From assembly GCA_041686955.1 (NCBI GenBank), contig JAWLCV010000001.1, positions 85,247 to 149,246 of the forward strand: a DNA stretch of 64,000 nt, read 5' to 3'. Of the stretch, positions 1 to 8,644 are shown one piece after another (positions within the stretch are counted from its first letter, which is position 1; every line of letters begins with the position of its first letter). Source of the DNA: UBA7803 sp041686955. Lineage in GTDB: Bacteria; Pseudomonadota; Gammaproteobacteria; Pseudomonadales; Azotimanducaceae. Both the position numbers and the translations under genes were made by a program. Below the pieces are notes generated by a model that saw nothing but the letters and a program-made list of their open reading frames with translations, searched no databases and had not been told where the DNA came from.

Positions 1-19
1 GCGCATGGCGATGGGCGGT

Positions 20-43
20 AGCGGGCTCCGTCGGGAGCCCGCT
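20..43. terminator. GC-rich hairpin downstream of the thiolase gene
   Basis: A perfect 10-bp inverted repeat (20-29 with 34-43, 4-base loop) lies 14 bases past the thiolase stop. It is followed by CCTT on the + side and has no real T-tract on the - side, so it may serve as an mRNA 3' end stem rather than a classical intrinsic terminator. What lies upstream on the + strand is outside the window. Confidence 0.5.
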
Positions 44-57
44 CCTTCAGCAGCCGC

Positions 58-1200
58 TCAGACCTTCTCGAGGATGTGGATGCCGCAGGCGCTGCCCAGG
101 CCAATGACGTGGGTCATGCCGATGCGGGCGCCTTCCACCTGACGTTTGCCGGCTTCACCGCGCAGGTGGGTGGAGACCTCGTAGATGTTGGCGATGCCGG
201 TAGCGCCCAATGGGTGACCCTTGGAGAGCAGGCCGCCGGATACGTTGACCGGGATGCGGCCGCCCAGCGCCACTTGGCCCTCGTCGATCATGCGCCCGGC
301 TTCACCGTCCTTGCACAGCCCCAGATTCTCGTAGTGGAGAATCTCGGCCGTGGCGAAGCAGTCGTGCAGCTCCACCAGGTCGATGTCGTCGGGCCCGAGA
401 CCCGCCATCTCGTAAGCCTGCTTGGCCGCCAGTCGGGTGCAGCTATTGACGTCGGGCATCACCAGATCGCGCTCCTGCCACGGATCGGAGGTGAGAATGG
501 AGGCGCGGACCTTGACCGCCCGGCTCATGAGTCCCAATTCCTTGGCCTTCTTCTCCGAGCAGATCACCGCCGCTGCCGAGCCGTCCACGTTCACCGAGCA
601 CATCAGCTTGGTGTTGGGGTAGGCGATCATCTCGGCGTTCATCACCGTCTCGAGGGGCGTCTCGATCTGGTACATGGCCTTGGGGTTCAAGGTCGAGTGA
701 TGGTGATTCTTCACGGATACCTTGGCGAACTGCTCGAAGGTCGTGCCGTACTTGCGGCTGTGCTCGAGCCCCGCTTCGGCGAATACGGCCGGCATGGTGC
801 CGGAGCCCAGGAGGCCCTCCTTCGGAATGCCGGTGCCGCCACCGGTGCCGCCCAAGAGGCCCCTGCCCATCTGCTCGACGCCCACGGCCAGAACCACGTC
901 GTAGAGCCCGGCCTTCACCGCCGCCCAGCCTTCGCGGAACGCGGTGGCCCCCGTGGCGCAGGCGTTCGAGACGTTGACCACTGGGATCCCGGTCTGCCCG
1001 ATTTCGTGCAGTATGCGCTGTCCGACCATGCCGCTGGCCTGGCCCAGGTTGCCACAGTACAGGGCCTGCATGTCCTGGATCTTCAGTCCGCAGTCGTCGA
1101 GGGCGAGCAGCGCCGCTTCGGCGCCCAGCTGGGGGACGGTCCTCTCCGGAAACCGCCCGAACTTGATCATGTCGACACCAACTACGTATGCGTCAGTCAT
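58..1200 (-). CDS. Thiolase family protein (SCP-x/Ltp-like acetyl-CoA acyltransferase)
   Basis: 380 aa, typical thiolase length. The nucleophilic Cys is visible at about residue 81 in NACATGA, an HDCF motif characteristic of the SCP-x/lipid-transfer thiolase branch lies near 284, the catalytic His is at 329 in KGHPLGATG, and the second Cys is at 372 in GSACG. Known family members cleave 3-ketoacyl-CoA or condense acyl-CoAs, often on bulky substrates such as sterol side chains. It lies 15 bases after a DUF35 gene in the same direction, a pairing known for this branch, where the DUF35 protein is a structural partner or substrate-handling subunit. The substrate cannot be deduced. The ATG start is unambiguous. 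All catalytic residues are present, so an active thiolase is more likely than the retro-aldolase Ltp2 variant. Confidence 0.88.
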   Translation of the reverse strand: MTDAYVVGVDMIKFGRFPERTVPQLGAEAALLALDDCGLKIQDMQALYCGNLGQASGMVGQRILHEIGQTGIPVVNVSNACATGATAFREGWAAVKAGLYDVVLAVGVEQMGRGLLGGTGGGTGIPKEGLLGSGTMPAVFAEAGLEHSRKYGTTFEQFAKVSVKNHHHSTLNPKAMYQIETPLETVMNAEMIAYPNTKLMCSVNVDGSAAAVICSEKKAKELGLMSRAVKVRASILTSDPWQERDLVMPDVNSCTRLAAKQAYEMAGLGPDDIDLVELHDCFATAEILHYENLGLCKDGEAGRMIDEGQVALGGRIPVNVSGGLLSKGHPLGATGIANIYEVSTHLRGEAGKRQVEGARIGMTHVIGLGSACGIHILEKV

Positions 1201-1215
1201 CTGTAGCCTCCCGGA

Positions 1216-1632
1216 TCAGGATTTGGGTTTGAAGAAGTAGGAGAGATAGCTGTTGCCGTCGCGGTCCTTTCGGCCGAGGGCGTCGTCGAACACCACTTCA
1301 ACAGGCATGTCGAATTCGATTTTCTCCGGGTCCGGCTCGATGCCGATGAGGTTGCCCTTGATGGCGACGCCGTCGTCGAGATCCACCACCGCGCTGATGT
1401 ACGGGACCTCGATGCCCGGGAAAGAACGGTAGACGATGGAAAACGAGTACAGCTTGCCGGAATTGGAAAGCTTCACCGGCGACATGGCGTCGCGCGCCCC
1501 GCACTTGGAGCACACGCTGCGTTCGCCGAGGAATATGGTGCCGCAGTTGCCGCACTTCAGGCCTTCGAGATACGGCTCGCCGTCGTCCGGGATCTTCAGG
1601 TAGTCCACCACCGGTAATGGTTTATCGCTCAA
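1216..1632 (-). CDS. DUF35 Zn-ribbon/OB-fold protein, partner of the adjacent thiolase
   Basis: 138 aa. Residues about 22-46 form a rubredoxin-like zinc ribbon with four cysteines (27, 30, 41, 44), followed by an OB-fold of about 80 residues, the standard DUF35 architecture. Such proteins bind acyl-CoA and form complexes with SCP-x/Ltp thiolases or with MaoC-type hydratases. It is the first gene of a two-gene unit with the thiolase (15-base gap), which supports a joint complex. No pathway genes for a particular substrate lie nearby. The promoter presumably sits in 1633-1764, where I see no strong consensus. Confidence 0.85.
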   Translation of the reverse strand: MSDKPLPVVDYLKIPDDGEPYLEGLKCGNCGTIFLGERSVCSKCGARDAMSPVKLSNSGKLYSFSIVYRSFPGIEVPYISAVVDLDDGVAIKGNLIGIEPDPEKIEFDMPVEVVFDDALGRKDRDGNSYLSYFFKPKS

Positions 1633-1764
1633 GGTTCCCCCTATTAATCAATGGCTTGCGCCTTCGAGAATGTGCGTGGATGAATGATGGACCCCGAAGC
1701 ATACTACCTCCGCCAGCCGGGGGTAAGCCCGGGAGCGGAGGGTGCCGGCGAGCGTCTCCGGGGG

Positions 1765-2757
1765 CTAGCCGCGTAGCATTTGCGGCGCAGGGGCGTCCAC
1801 TAGGTCACCCACGGCCATGCGGCTCAGGTACGACTGCAGCGCGTAGATGAAGAGCACGATGCCGAGCATCTCCAGGAGCTCCTCGACGTTCGCCAGCATC
1901 TCGTACGGGAAGTTGTCGATGCCGTGATCGCGGGCGTAGCCACGACCGATGATTTCCATACCGATGGCGCCGCCCAGATACATGCCGGCGGAAACCAGCA
2001 GCAGCAGGCGATACGCGGCCGGCAGGTGGAAAACGAAGCGCAAGTACGCGAGGCCTCCCAACAGGGTCAGCAATCCGGCCGGGACCACCCAGAACACCGG
2101 CAGGTCCACATCCAGGTAGGGCATCAGGAAATCGAAGACCCGCTCGTGGATGCGGAATTTCTCGTCCGCGGCGAGAAACAGGAAGGCCAGCGACAGGACC
2201 AGCCAATGGCCGGCGAAGGGCAGCCCGTGCGAAGACGTGCGCCCCGCGATGTTGCCCAGGAGCAGCGCGCTGTACAGGAGCAACCCGGCGGAGAAGGTCG
2301 TCGGTACCCAGTGTTCCTGGTCCAGATTGAAGTACCCGTAGATCAGCAGCGCCGGTTTGCTGTCGCCCGCAGCGAGAACGTACGTGAGGTACTGGCCGAG
2401 CAGGCTCATGAGCAGCAGCACGAGCACGGTCGCGGAGAGAACCGACGTGGTGTTGGCGGGCGACGGGGAACGTGAGTCGCCGGGCTCGTACCACACGATG
2501 GCACGCAAACGCTCCCGGAACGGTGCGGCGGAGCAGGCATGGACGAAGCCGGCAGTGGCCGCGGCGAATGCCGACAGCGCATAGATCCTGACTTCCAGCA
2601 TGATCCGGGTGCTCTCCTTGAGGCTGCCGTCCGGGCTGAAGTGACGTTCCACCAGCGCAACCACCAGGTCGAAGGCGAAGACGTTGATGACGAGGCCGAA
2701 GACTGCCGCGAGGACGAGCGCATAGGAACCGTGCTTCAGTAGAGCGTCCAGGGACAT
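1765..2757 (-). CDS. Multi-pass membrane protein of unknown function (about 8 TM)
   Basis: About 330 aa from ATG 2757; in-frame ATGs at 2781 and 2787 would add 8-10 residues, and none has a clear Shine-Dalgarno. About eight hydrophobic segments are visible. Two polar motifs stand out at membrane edges: AADEKFRIHER after the fifth segment and VEELLEMLG before the last, so Asp, Glu and His cluster near the bilayer, which might bind metal or ions (inference). GMEIIGRGYARD lies in the loop between helices 7 and 8. I do not recognise a named family and assign no function. The gene is divergent from the CBS-domain gene and converges on nothing; it may form its own transcript. Confidence 0.7.
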   Translation of the reverse strand: MSLDALLKHGSYALVLAAVFGLVINVFAFDLVVALVERHFSPDGSLKESTRIMLEVRIYALSAFAAATAGFVHACSAAPFRERLRAIVWYEPGDSRSPSPANTTSVLSATVLVLLLMSLLGQYLTYVLAAGDSKPALLIYGYFNLDQEHWVPTTFSAGLLLYSALLLGNIAGRTSSHGLPFAGHWLVLSLAFLFLAADEKFRIHERVFDFLMPYLDVDLPVFWVVPAGLLTLLGGLAYLRFVFHLPAAYRLLLLVSAGMYLGGAIGMEIIGRGYARDHGIDNFPYEMLANVEELLEMLGIVLFIYALQSYLSRMAVGDLVDAPAPQMLRG

Positions 2758-2901
2758 GGCGGCGGTCCAGCAGACTGTCATTCTCATGCTATGCAAGATG
2801 TTTGATGTCCGCTTTGTTGCCCATCAACCGCCCGTCACCCCTGTAGACAAGGCACCCGGATTGCCGCAATGTTGGCGGGGAAGGGGTGAGAGGACGCTCC
2901 G

Positions 2902-3303
2902 ATGAGGTCCGTGAAAGTCGCCGATTACATGAGCCGCAAGCTCGTGACGTTCAGGCCCGAGACCAGCGTGCTGGAAGCCATGAGCGCCTTGCTGGAACAC
3001 AAGATTTCGGGAGCGCCCGTGGTGGACGCGGAGGGCAACCTGGTCGGCATCCTGTCCGAGGTGGACGTGATGGCTATCGTCATCCAGGACAGCTACTACA
3101 ACGAGTCCGCGGGCATCGTGGCCGACTACATGCAGAGCCGGGTGGACACGGTGGAGCCCGAGTGCGACATATATGCCCTGGCGGAGCGCTTTCACCAGGA
3201 GCACCGGCGGCGCTATCCGGTGGTGAAGAACGGCAAGCTTGTGGGACAGATCAGCCGGCGCGACGTGCTGCGTGCGGCTCGGGACTTCATGAGGCGGGAA
3301 TAG
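2902..3303 (+). CDS. Stand-alone CBS-domain pair protein
   Basis: 133 aa made of two CBS domains (about 7-60 and 72-130) and nothing else. The first contains the typical ISGAPVVD and GILSEVDVM segments, the second RRYPVVKNG and ISRRDVL. Tandem CBS domains (Bateman modules) bind adenine nucleotides and act as sensory modules; free-standing ones regulate unknown partners. AGAGGA about a dozen bases upstream of the ATG is the likely ribosome site. It is divergent from the 8-TM gene and its stop sits two bases from the gatB stop, convergent, so it is probably monocistronic. Confidence 0.85.
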   Translation: MRSVKVADYMSRKLVTFRPETSVLEAMSALLEHKISGAPVVDAEGNLVGILSEVDVMAIVIQDSYYNESAGIVADYMQSRVDTVEPECDIYALAERFHQEHRRRYPVVKNGKLVGQISRRDVLRAARDFMRRE

Positions 3304-3304
3304 A

Positions 3305-4735
3305 CTACCGCAGCGCCTCCCGCAGCAGCTCGTTCACCTGCTTGGGGTTCGCCTTCCCCTCGGTGGCCTTCATGACCTGGCCGACGAAGAACCCCATCAC
3401 CTTCTCCTTCCCCGCCCGGAACTGAGCCGCCTGCTCGGGGTTCTCCGCCACAACCCGGGCCACGATCTCCTGGAGCGCGCGGGTGTCGCTCACCTGCTTC
3501 AGCCCCCGGGCCTCGATGATGGCGTCCACCTCGCCTTCGCTGGCCCAGAGCGCCTCGAACAGGGTCTTGGCCGTCTTGGAGGACAGGGTGTCGTCCTCGA
3601 GGCGGGCGATGAGGGCGGCGAGTTGCTGCGGCGTCACTGGTGACGCGATGATGGGCAGGTCGGCACGGTTGAGGGCGGCGGAGAGCTCTCCCATCACCCA
3701 GTTCGCGGCGAGCTTGGGGTGGCCGGAGGCGCCGGCCACGGCCTCGAAGTAGCGGGCCACGTCGGGATCCTGGGTGAGCCAGCCGGCGTCGTAGGGCGAC
3801 AGGCCCAGCGACTCGACGTAACGGTGGCGCTTGTCGGCCGGTAGCTCCGGCAGTTCCGCGCGGACGCTGTCGATCAGCGCCGCGTCCACGTGCACGGGCA
3901 GCAGGTCGGGGTCCGGGAAGTAGCGGTAGTCTTCCGACAGTTCCTTGCTGCGCATGCTGCGCGTCTCGTCGCGCTCGGCATCGTACAGACGCGTCTCGCG
4001 CACCACCGTGCCACCGGATTCCAACACGTCGATCTGCCGCTCGATCTCATAGGTGATGGCGCGCTCGAGGAAGCGGAAGGAGTTGACGTTCTTGATCTCG
4101 GTGCGTTCCCCCAGTGCGGTGTCACCCTGCCGGCGCACGGAGACGTTGGCGTCGCAGCGCATGCTGCCCTCCGCCAGATTGCCGTCGCAGATTTCGAGAT
4201 ACCGCACCAGGGCGTGCATCTGCCGGAAATAGGCGGCGGCTTCCTCGGGGCTTCGGAGATCCGGCTCCGAAACCACCTCCAGGAGCGGGGTGCCGGCCCG
4301 GTTCAGGTCGATGCCGGTCATGCCGGCGTAGGCGTCGTGCAGCGACTTGCCGGCATCTTCCTCCAGGTGCGCGCGGGTGATCCCCACCTCCCGCTCGGTG
4401 CCGTCCGGCAGCGGCACGATCAGGCGGCCGCGGCCCACCACCGGCTGGGCGAACTGGCTGATCTGGTAGCCTTTCGGCAGGTCCGGGTAGAAGTAGTTCT
4501 TGCGGTCGAACACCGAGTAGGGGTGGATCTCGGCGCCGATGGCGAGGCCGAACTTCACCGCCATGCGCACGGCGGCCTCGTTCAGCACCGGCAGCACGCC
4601 CGGCAGGCCCAGATCCACGGCGGAAGCCTGGGTGTTGGGCGCGGCGCCGAAGGCCGTCGATGCCCCGGAGAAGATCTTGCTCCGGGTGGCGAGCTGCACG
4701 TGGATCTCCAGGCCGATGACCGCTTCCCAGCTCAT
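3305..4735 (-). CDS. gatB: Asp-tRNA(Asn)/Glu-tRNA(Gln) amidotransferase subunit B
   Basis: 476 aa, normal for GatB. The start MSWEAVIGLEIHVQL is the canonical GatB N-terminus, so the ATG at 4735 is chosen although the frame stays open upstream. The GatB/YqeY tail ends with the typical KVMGFFVGQVMKATEG and NPKQVNELL segments. GatB binds the misacylated tRNA, activates it with ATP and receives ammonia from GatA. Its ATG overlaps the gatA stop (ATGA), so the three subunits are translationally coupled. It is last of gatC-gatA-gatB. Confidence 0.97.
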   Translation of the reverse strand: MSWEAVIGLEIHVQLATRSKIFSGASTAFGAAPNTQASAVDLGLPGVLPVLNEAAVRMAVKFGLAIGAEIHPYSVFDRKNYFYPDLPKGYQISQFAQPVVGRGRLIVPLPDGTEREVGITRAHLEEDAGKSLHDAYAGMTGIDLNRAGTPLLEVVSEPDLRSPEEAAAYFRQMHALVRYLEICDGNLAEGSMRCDANVSVRRQGDTALGERTEIKNVNSFRFLERAITYEIERQIDVLESGGTVVRETRLYDAERDETRSMRSKELSEDYRYFPDPDLLPVHVDAALIDSVRAELPELPADKRHRYVESLGLSPYDAGWLTQDPDVARYFEAVAGASGHPKLAANWVMGELSAALNRADLPIIASPVTPQQLAALIARLEDDTLSSKTAKTLFEALWASEGEVDAIIEARGLKQVSDTRALQEIVARVVAENPEQAAQFRAGKEKVMGFFVGQVMKATEGKANPKQVNELLREALR

Positions 4736-6210
4736 GCGAACGCTCCCGGGCGCTCCAGATGCCAGGCGGTCTCCCGCTGGAACAGCACGGCGGTCTCCAG
4801 GAGTCCGCGCTCGCTGAAGTGAGGGGCGATGAGCTGCATGCCGAGGGGCAGTCCGCCCTCGAAGCCGCAGGGCAGGGACAGGGCCGGCAAACCCGCGAGG
4901 CTCGCCGGCACGGTGAAGATGTCCTGCTGGTACATGGCCACCGGGTCGCCGGACAGCTCGCCGCGGCGGAACGCGACGCCGGGCGCGGTGGGGGTGAGCA
5001 GCAGGTCCACCTCGGCGAACGCGCCGAGAAAATCGTTCTGGATCAGCCGGCGCAGCTTCTGCGCCTTCTTGTAGTAGGCGTCGAAGTACCCCACCGAAAG
5101 CGCGTACGTGCCGGTGAGGATGCGCCGTTTCACCTCCGTGCCGAAGCCTTCGCTGCGGGAGCGCAGGTACAGGTCCTCGAGGGAAGCGGGATCCGCGCAG
5201 CGGTGGCCGAAGCGCACGCCGTCGTAGCGCGACAGGTTCGTCGAGGCCTCGGCGCCGGCGATGATGTAATAGGCGGGAATGGCCATCTCGGTGTGAGGCA
5301 GATCCACCTCGCGGAACCGGCAGCCCCCCGCCTCCAGCACGCTTCGGGCCTCCTCGAGATGTCCGGCGCCGGTGGTCAGGCCGTCGAAGTACTGCCGCGG
5401 CAGGCCGATCACGGGCGGCCGTTCCGGCACCTCCGGGGCGCCGCGCTGCAGCGATTCCAGCCACGCATCCCGGTGATCACTGCTGGTGGAATCCAGCGGG
5501 TCCAGGCCGCTCATGAAAGCGAGCACCAGAGCGAGGTCTTCGGCGCTGCGCCCCAGCACGCCCCCCTGATCCAGGCTCGAGGCGAATGCCACCATGCCGT
5601 AGCGGGAAACGCGCCCGTAGGTGGGTTTGATTCCGGAAACGCCGCACAGGGCCGCGGGCTGGCGAATGGAGCCACCGGTGTCCGAGCCGGTCGCCACCGG
5701 GGCGAGCCCCGCGGCCACCGCCGCCGCCGAGCCGCCGGAAGATCCTCCGGGTACCCGGTCCGTGTCCCACGGGTTGGCCACCGGTCCGAAGTGGCTGTTC
5801 TCGTTCGAGGAGCCCATGGCGAACTCGTCCATGTTCGCCTTGCCCAGGGTCACCATACCGGCGGCGTTCAGCCGCGCCACCACGGTGGCATCGTAGGGCG
5901 CGATGAAGTTTTCGAGCATGCGCGAGCCGCAGGTGGTGGCGAGCCCCTCGGTGCAGAACAGATCCTTGTGGGCCAAGGGGATGCCGGTGAGCGGGGTGGC
6001 GCTCCCCGAGCGCAGCCGGGCATCCGCGGCATCGGCCTGGTCGAGCGCGCGTTCCTCGTCCACCGTGATGTAGCAGTTGAGGAGCGCGTCGTGGGCGGCG
6101 ATGCGGTCCAGGAAGGCGCGGGTGAGCTCGCGGCTCGTGTACTCGCCGGCGCGCAGGCCCCGGGCCAGCTCCGCGAGGGAGGAGAACGTGGGCGGGGTGG
6201 TGCCCGTCAC
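4732..6210 (-). CDS. gatA: Asp-tRNA(Asn)/Glu-tRNA(Gln) amidotransferase subunit A
   Basis: 492 aa from a GTG at 6210 that overlaps the gatC stop (GTGA). It is an amidase-signature glutaminase: catalytic Lys82 in PLAHKDLF, cis-Ser157 in GGSSGG and nucleophile Ser181 in SDTGGSIR are all present. It releases ammonia from glutamine and channels it to GatB for transamidation of Glu-tRNA(Gln) or Asp-tRNA(Asn). An in-frame extension further upstream exists but runs through gatC in another frame and has no GatA homology, so the GTG is preferred. Confidence 0.96.
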   Translation of the reverse strand: MTGTTPPTFSSLAELARGLRAGEYTSRELTRAFLDRIAAHDALLNCYITVDEERALDQADAADARLRSGSATPLTGIPLAHKDLFCTEGLATTCGSRMLENFIAPYDATVVARLNAAGMVTLGKANMDEFAMGSSNENSHFGPVANPWDTDRVPGGSSGGSAAAVAAGLAPVATGSDTGGSIRQPAALCGVSGIKPTYGRVSRYGMVAFASSLDQGGVLGRSAEDLALVLAFMSGLDPLDSTSSDHRDAWLESLQRGAPEVPERPPVIGLPRQYFDGLTTGAGHLEEARSVLEAGGCRFREVDLPHTEMAIPAYYIIAGAEASTNLSRYDGVRFGHRCADPASLEDLYLRSRSEGFGTEVKRRILTGTYALSVGYFDAYYKKAQKLRRLIQNDFLGAFAEVDLLLTPTAPGVAFRRGELSGDPVAMYQQDIFTVPASLAGLPALSLPCGFEGGLPLGMQLIAPHFSERGLLETAVLFQRETAWHLERPGAFA

Positions 6211-6494
6211 GCCGAATCCACCACCCTGGGTACCAGGTACAGACCGTCCCGGGTGGCCGGCGCCAGGGCCTGAAACCGCTCCCGGTCCACGGTTTCGGTC
6301 ACCAGGTCGGGGCGCATGCGGGCGGCGCTGCCGAGCGGGTGCGCCAGCGGTTCCACGCCCGAGGTGTCCACGCTCTGCATCCGGTCGACCATGTCGATGA
6401 TGCGCGCCAGATCGCTCTGTACGGCGTGCTGCTCGTCGGGGTCGAGGGCGAGCTGCGCCAGCCGGCACAGGTGCTCTAGAGGGATGTCCGCCAT
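6207..6494 (-). CDS. gatC: Asp-tRNA(Asn)/Glu-tRNA(Gln) amidotransferase subunit C
   Basis: 95 aa, usual GatC length. The sequence reads MADIPLEHLCRLAQLALDP at the N-terminus and carries the typical HPLG segment near residue 58 and a C-terminal LVPRVVDS. GatC is a belt-like stabiliser of the GatA/GatB dimer. An ATG at 6494 with AGG ten bases upstream is preferred to an in-frame TTG at 6503. First gene of gatCAB; divergent from mreB, with both promoters presumably in 6495-6649. Confidence 0.93.
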   Translation of the reverse strand: MADIPLEHLCRLAQLALDPDEQHAVQSDLARIIDMVDRMQSVDTSGVEPLAHPLGSAARMRPDLVTETVDRERFQALAPATRDGLYLVPRVVDSA

Positions 6495-6649
6495 GGCGCG
6501 CAAGCCTAATGCAAAGGACGGTAGAGCGGAAGCGACGGCGCTCTCGCGCCCCCCATCGCCGCAGTTCCAGGTAGTGCCGCAAATTGTTAGAGTAGCGCCG
6601 CTCTGCGCACTCTATACTTTCCGAATATAAGACTGAGTTCCTCAAGTAC

Positions 6650-7690
6650 ATGTTCAAGAATATTCGTGGGCTGTTCTCCCGGGATCTTTCCATCGACCTG
6701 GGGACGGCCAACACCCTCATATATGTGCGCGATCAGGGCATCGTGCTGGACGAGCCGTCGGTGGTGGCCATCCGAGTCCAGGGGAATCAGAAGAGCGTGG
6801 CCGCCGTGGGGCTGGACGCCAAGCGCATGCTGGGCCGCACGCCGGGCAACATCACCGCCATCCGGCCGCTCAAGGACGGCGTCATCGCCGACTTCCTCGT
6901 CACCGAGAAGATGCTGAAGTACTTCATCAACAAGGTTCACGAGAACAGCTTCATCCGGCCGAGCCCGCGGGTGCTGGTGTGCGTGCCGTGCAAATCCACC
7001 GAGGTGGAGCGCCGTGCCATCCGCGAGAGCGCGCTGTCTGCCGGCGCGCGGGACGTGCGCCTGATCGAGGAGCCCATGGCAGCCGCCATCGGTGCGGGGC
7101 TGCCCGTGCAGGAGGCGGTGGGAACCATGGTGGTGGACGTGGGCGGCGGCACCACCGAGATCGCCATCATCTCGCTGAACGGCGTCGTCTATTCCGAGAC
7201 CGTGCGGGTGGGCGGCGACCGCTTCGACGAAGCCATCGTCGCCTACGTGCGCCGCACCCAGGGCAGCCTCATCGGCGAGGCCACCGCCGAGCGGATCAAG
7301 CAGGAGATCGGTGCGGCCTATCCGCAGAAGGAGATCCGCGAGATCGACGTGCGCGGCCGCAACCTCGCCGAAGGGGTGCCGCGCAGCTTCACCCTGAACA
7401 GCAACGAGATTCTGGAGGCGCTCCAGGAGCCGCTGTCCATGATCGTTCAATCGGTGAAGAGCGCCCTCGAGCAGTGCCCTCCGGAGCTGGCGTCGGACAT
7501 CGCCGAGACCGGCATGGTGCTCACGGGAGGCGGTGCGCTGCTGCGGGACATCGACGTGTTGCTGCAGGAAGAGACGGGGCTGCCGGTGATCGTGGCGGAG
7601 GATCCGCTCACCTGCGTCGCCCGGGGGGGCGGCAAGGCGCTCGAGATGATGGACGCGGCCGGGAACGCCGACCTTCTGTCCACCGAATGA
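6650..7690 (+). CDS. mreB: Rod-shape determining actin homologue MreB
   Basis: 346 aa, standard length. Actin-fold nucleotide motifs are visible: DLGTANTLIY near residue 14, DVGGGTTEIA near 162, and GMVLTGGGALLRDID near 286. MreB forms membrane-bound filaments directing lateral-wall synthesis with MreC, MreD, RodA and PBP2. An N-terminal FKNIRGLF segment is the usual membrane-binding helix. It heads mreBCD-maf-rng. A TATACT hexamer at 6613-6618 could be a -10 element, but I see no good -35 at the right distance. Confidence 0.98.
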   Translation: MFKNIRGLFSRDLSIDLGTANTLIYVRDQGIVLDEPSVVAIRVQGNQKSVAAVGLDAKRMLGRTPGNITAIRPLKDGVIADFLVTEKMLKYFINKVHENSFIRPSPRVLVCVPCKSTEVERRAIRESALSAGARDVRLIEEPMAAAIGAGLPVQEAVGTMVVDVGGGTTEIAIISLNGVVYSETVRVGGDRFDEAIVAYVRRTQGSLIGEATAERIKQEIGAAYPQKEIREIDVRGRNLAEGVPRSFTLNSNEILEALQEPLSMIVQSVKSALEQCPPELASDIAETGMVLTGGGALLRDIDVLLQEETGLPVIVAEDPLTCVARGGGKALEMMDAAGNADLLSTE

Positions 7691-7753
7691 CGGGTCGTTC
7701 CGGGCGGCCGGCCGTGAGGGCGTGGCCGCCGAGGTATAGCCGGGGGAGCTAGT

Positions 7754-8644
7754 ATCAAGGCGCTGTTCGTTCGAGAGTCGGGTGCAGGCTATCTACTGAC
7801 GGCGCTCGCCCTCGTCTCGACGGTCCTCATCGCGCTGGAATCCACCACGCGCCTGCTCGAGCCGGTGCGCTCGACCCTGGAAGGGGCGGTGGCGCCGCTG
7901 CGGGTGGTCGCTGAATTTCCCTATCTCGTATCGGACGAGGTCGGGGACGTGTTCGCCACGCGCGAGGGGCTGCTGAGACGGAACGCCGACCTGGAGCGCC
8001 GGGTGCTGGAGCTGTCTCAGGTGTCCCAGCAGTTCCTGGCGCTGAAGGCCGAGAACGATCGTCTCCGGGCCCTGCTCGGCAGCCGTTCCCGGCTGCCGGC
8101 GGAAGTGCTGATCGCCGAGATCATCGGCGTGGTTCCCGGCCCAGGCACCCATCAGGTGATCCTCGACAAGGGGGAGCAGGCGGACGTGCGGGTCGGACAC
8201 CCGGTCATCGACGCGCAAGGTCTGTTCGGTCAGGTGGTCGAGGTGGGCCCCATGACCAGCCAGGTGCTGCTCGTCACCGACGTCAATCACGCCGTGCCGG
8301 TGCAGGTGAATCGGAACGGCGTGCGCAGCATCGCCGGCGGCACCGGCGAGCTCGACGCCCTGCAACTCGAGAACGTGGCGGTGACCGCGGACATCCGTGA
8401 AGGCGATCTGCTGGAGACTTCCGGGCTGGGCGGGCGGTTTCCACCCGGCTATCCGGTGGGGTACGTGAACTCGGTGCTGGTGGAGCCCACGGCGCCGTTC
8501 GCCTCGGTGCGGGTCCGGCCCCTGGCCCAGCTCGACCGCTCGCGGCACGTGCTGGTGGTCCTCGCCCGGCCGCCGGGGGCGGCGCCTGAGGAGGCGCCCG
8601 GGGAGATCCCGGCAGCGCCCGTCGCCGCGGGGGCCGGCTCATGA
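7754..8644 (+). CDS. mreC: Rod-shape determining protein MreC, apparent non-standard ATC start
   Basis: About 296 aa if translation starts at ATC 7754. MreC is a bitopic periplasmic scaffold linking MreB to the elongation machinery. The expected N-terminus (I/M-K-A-L-F, then a membrane helix at about residues 12-28, then a coiled coil and two beta domains) is encoded only upstream of the first ordinary start, GTG 7865, which would delete the membrane anchor. Between the frame's upstream stop at 7715 and 7865 there is no in-frame ATG, GTG or TTG. A strong GGGGGAG (7742-7748) sits 5 bases before ATC 7754. The C-terminus is proline/alanine-rich. The stop overlaps the mreD ATG. Confidence 0.85.
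   Translation: MKALFVRESGAGYLLTALALVSTVLIALESTTRLLEPVRSTLEGAVAPLRVVAEFPYLVSDEVGDVFATREGLLRRNADLERRVLELSQVSQQFLALKAENDRLRALLGSRSRLPAEVLIAEIIGVVPGPGTHQVILDKGEQADVRVGHPVIDAQGLFGQVVEVGPMTSQVLLVTDVNHAVPVQVNRNGVRSIAGGTGELDALQLENVAVTADIREGDLLETSGLGGRFPPGYPVGYVNSVLVEPTAPFASVRVRPLAQLDRSRHVLVVLARPPGAAPEEAPGEIPAAPVAAGAGS

Noticed and set aside
3305..5464. Apparent 719-residue GatB with a long N-terminal extension
   Set aside because: The first 240 or so residues lie in another frame of gatA; real GatB starts at 4735.
6584..6631. Promoter of mreB from TTGTTA and TATACT or TATAAG
   Set aside because: Hexamers are present but spacing is 23 bases or has no matching -35, so it was not listed.
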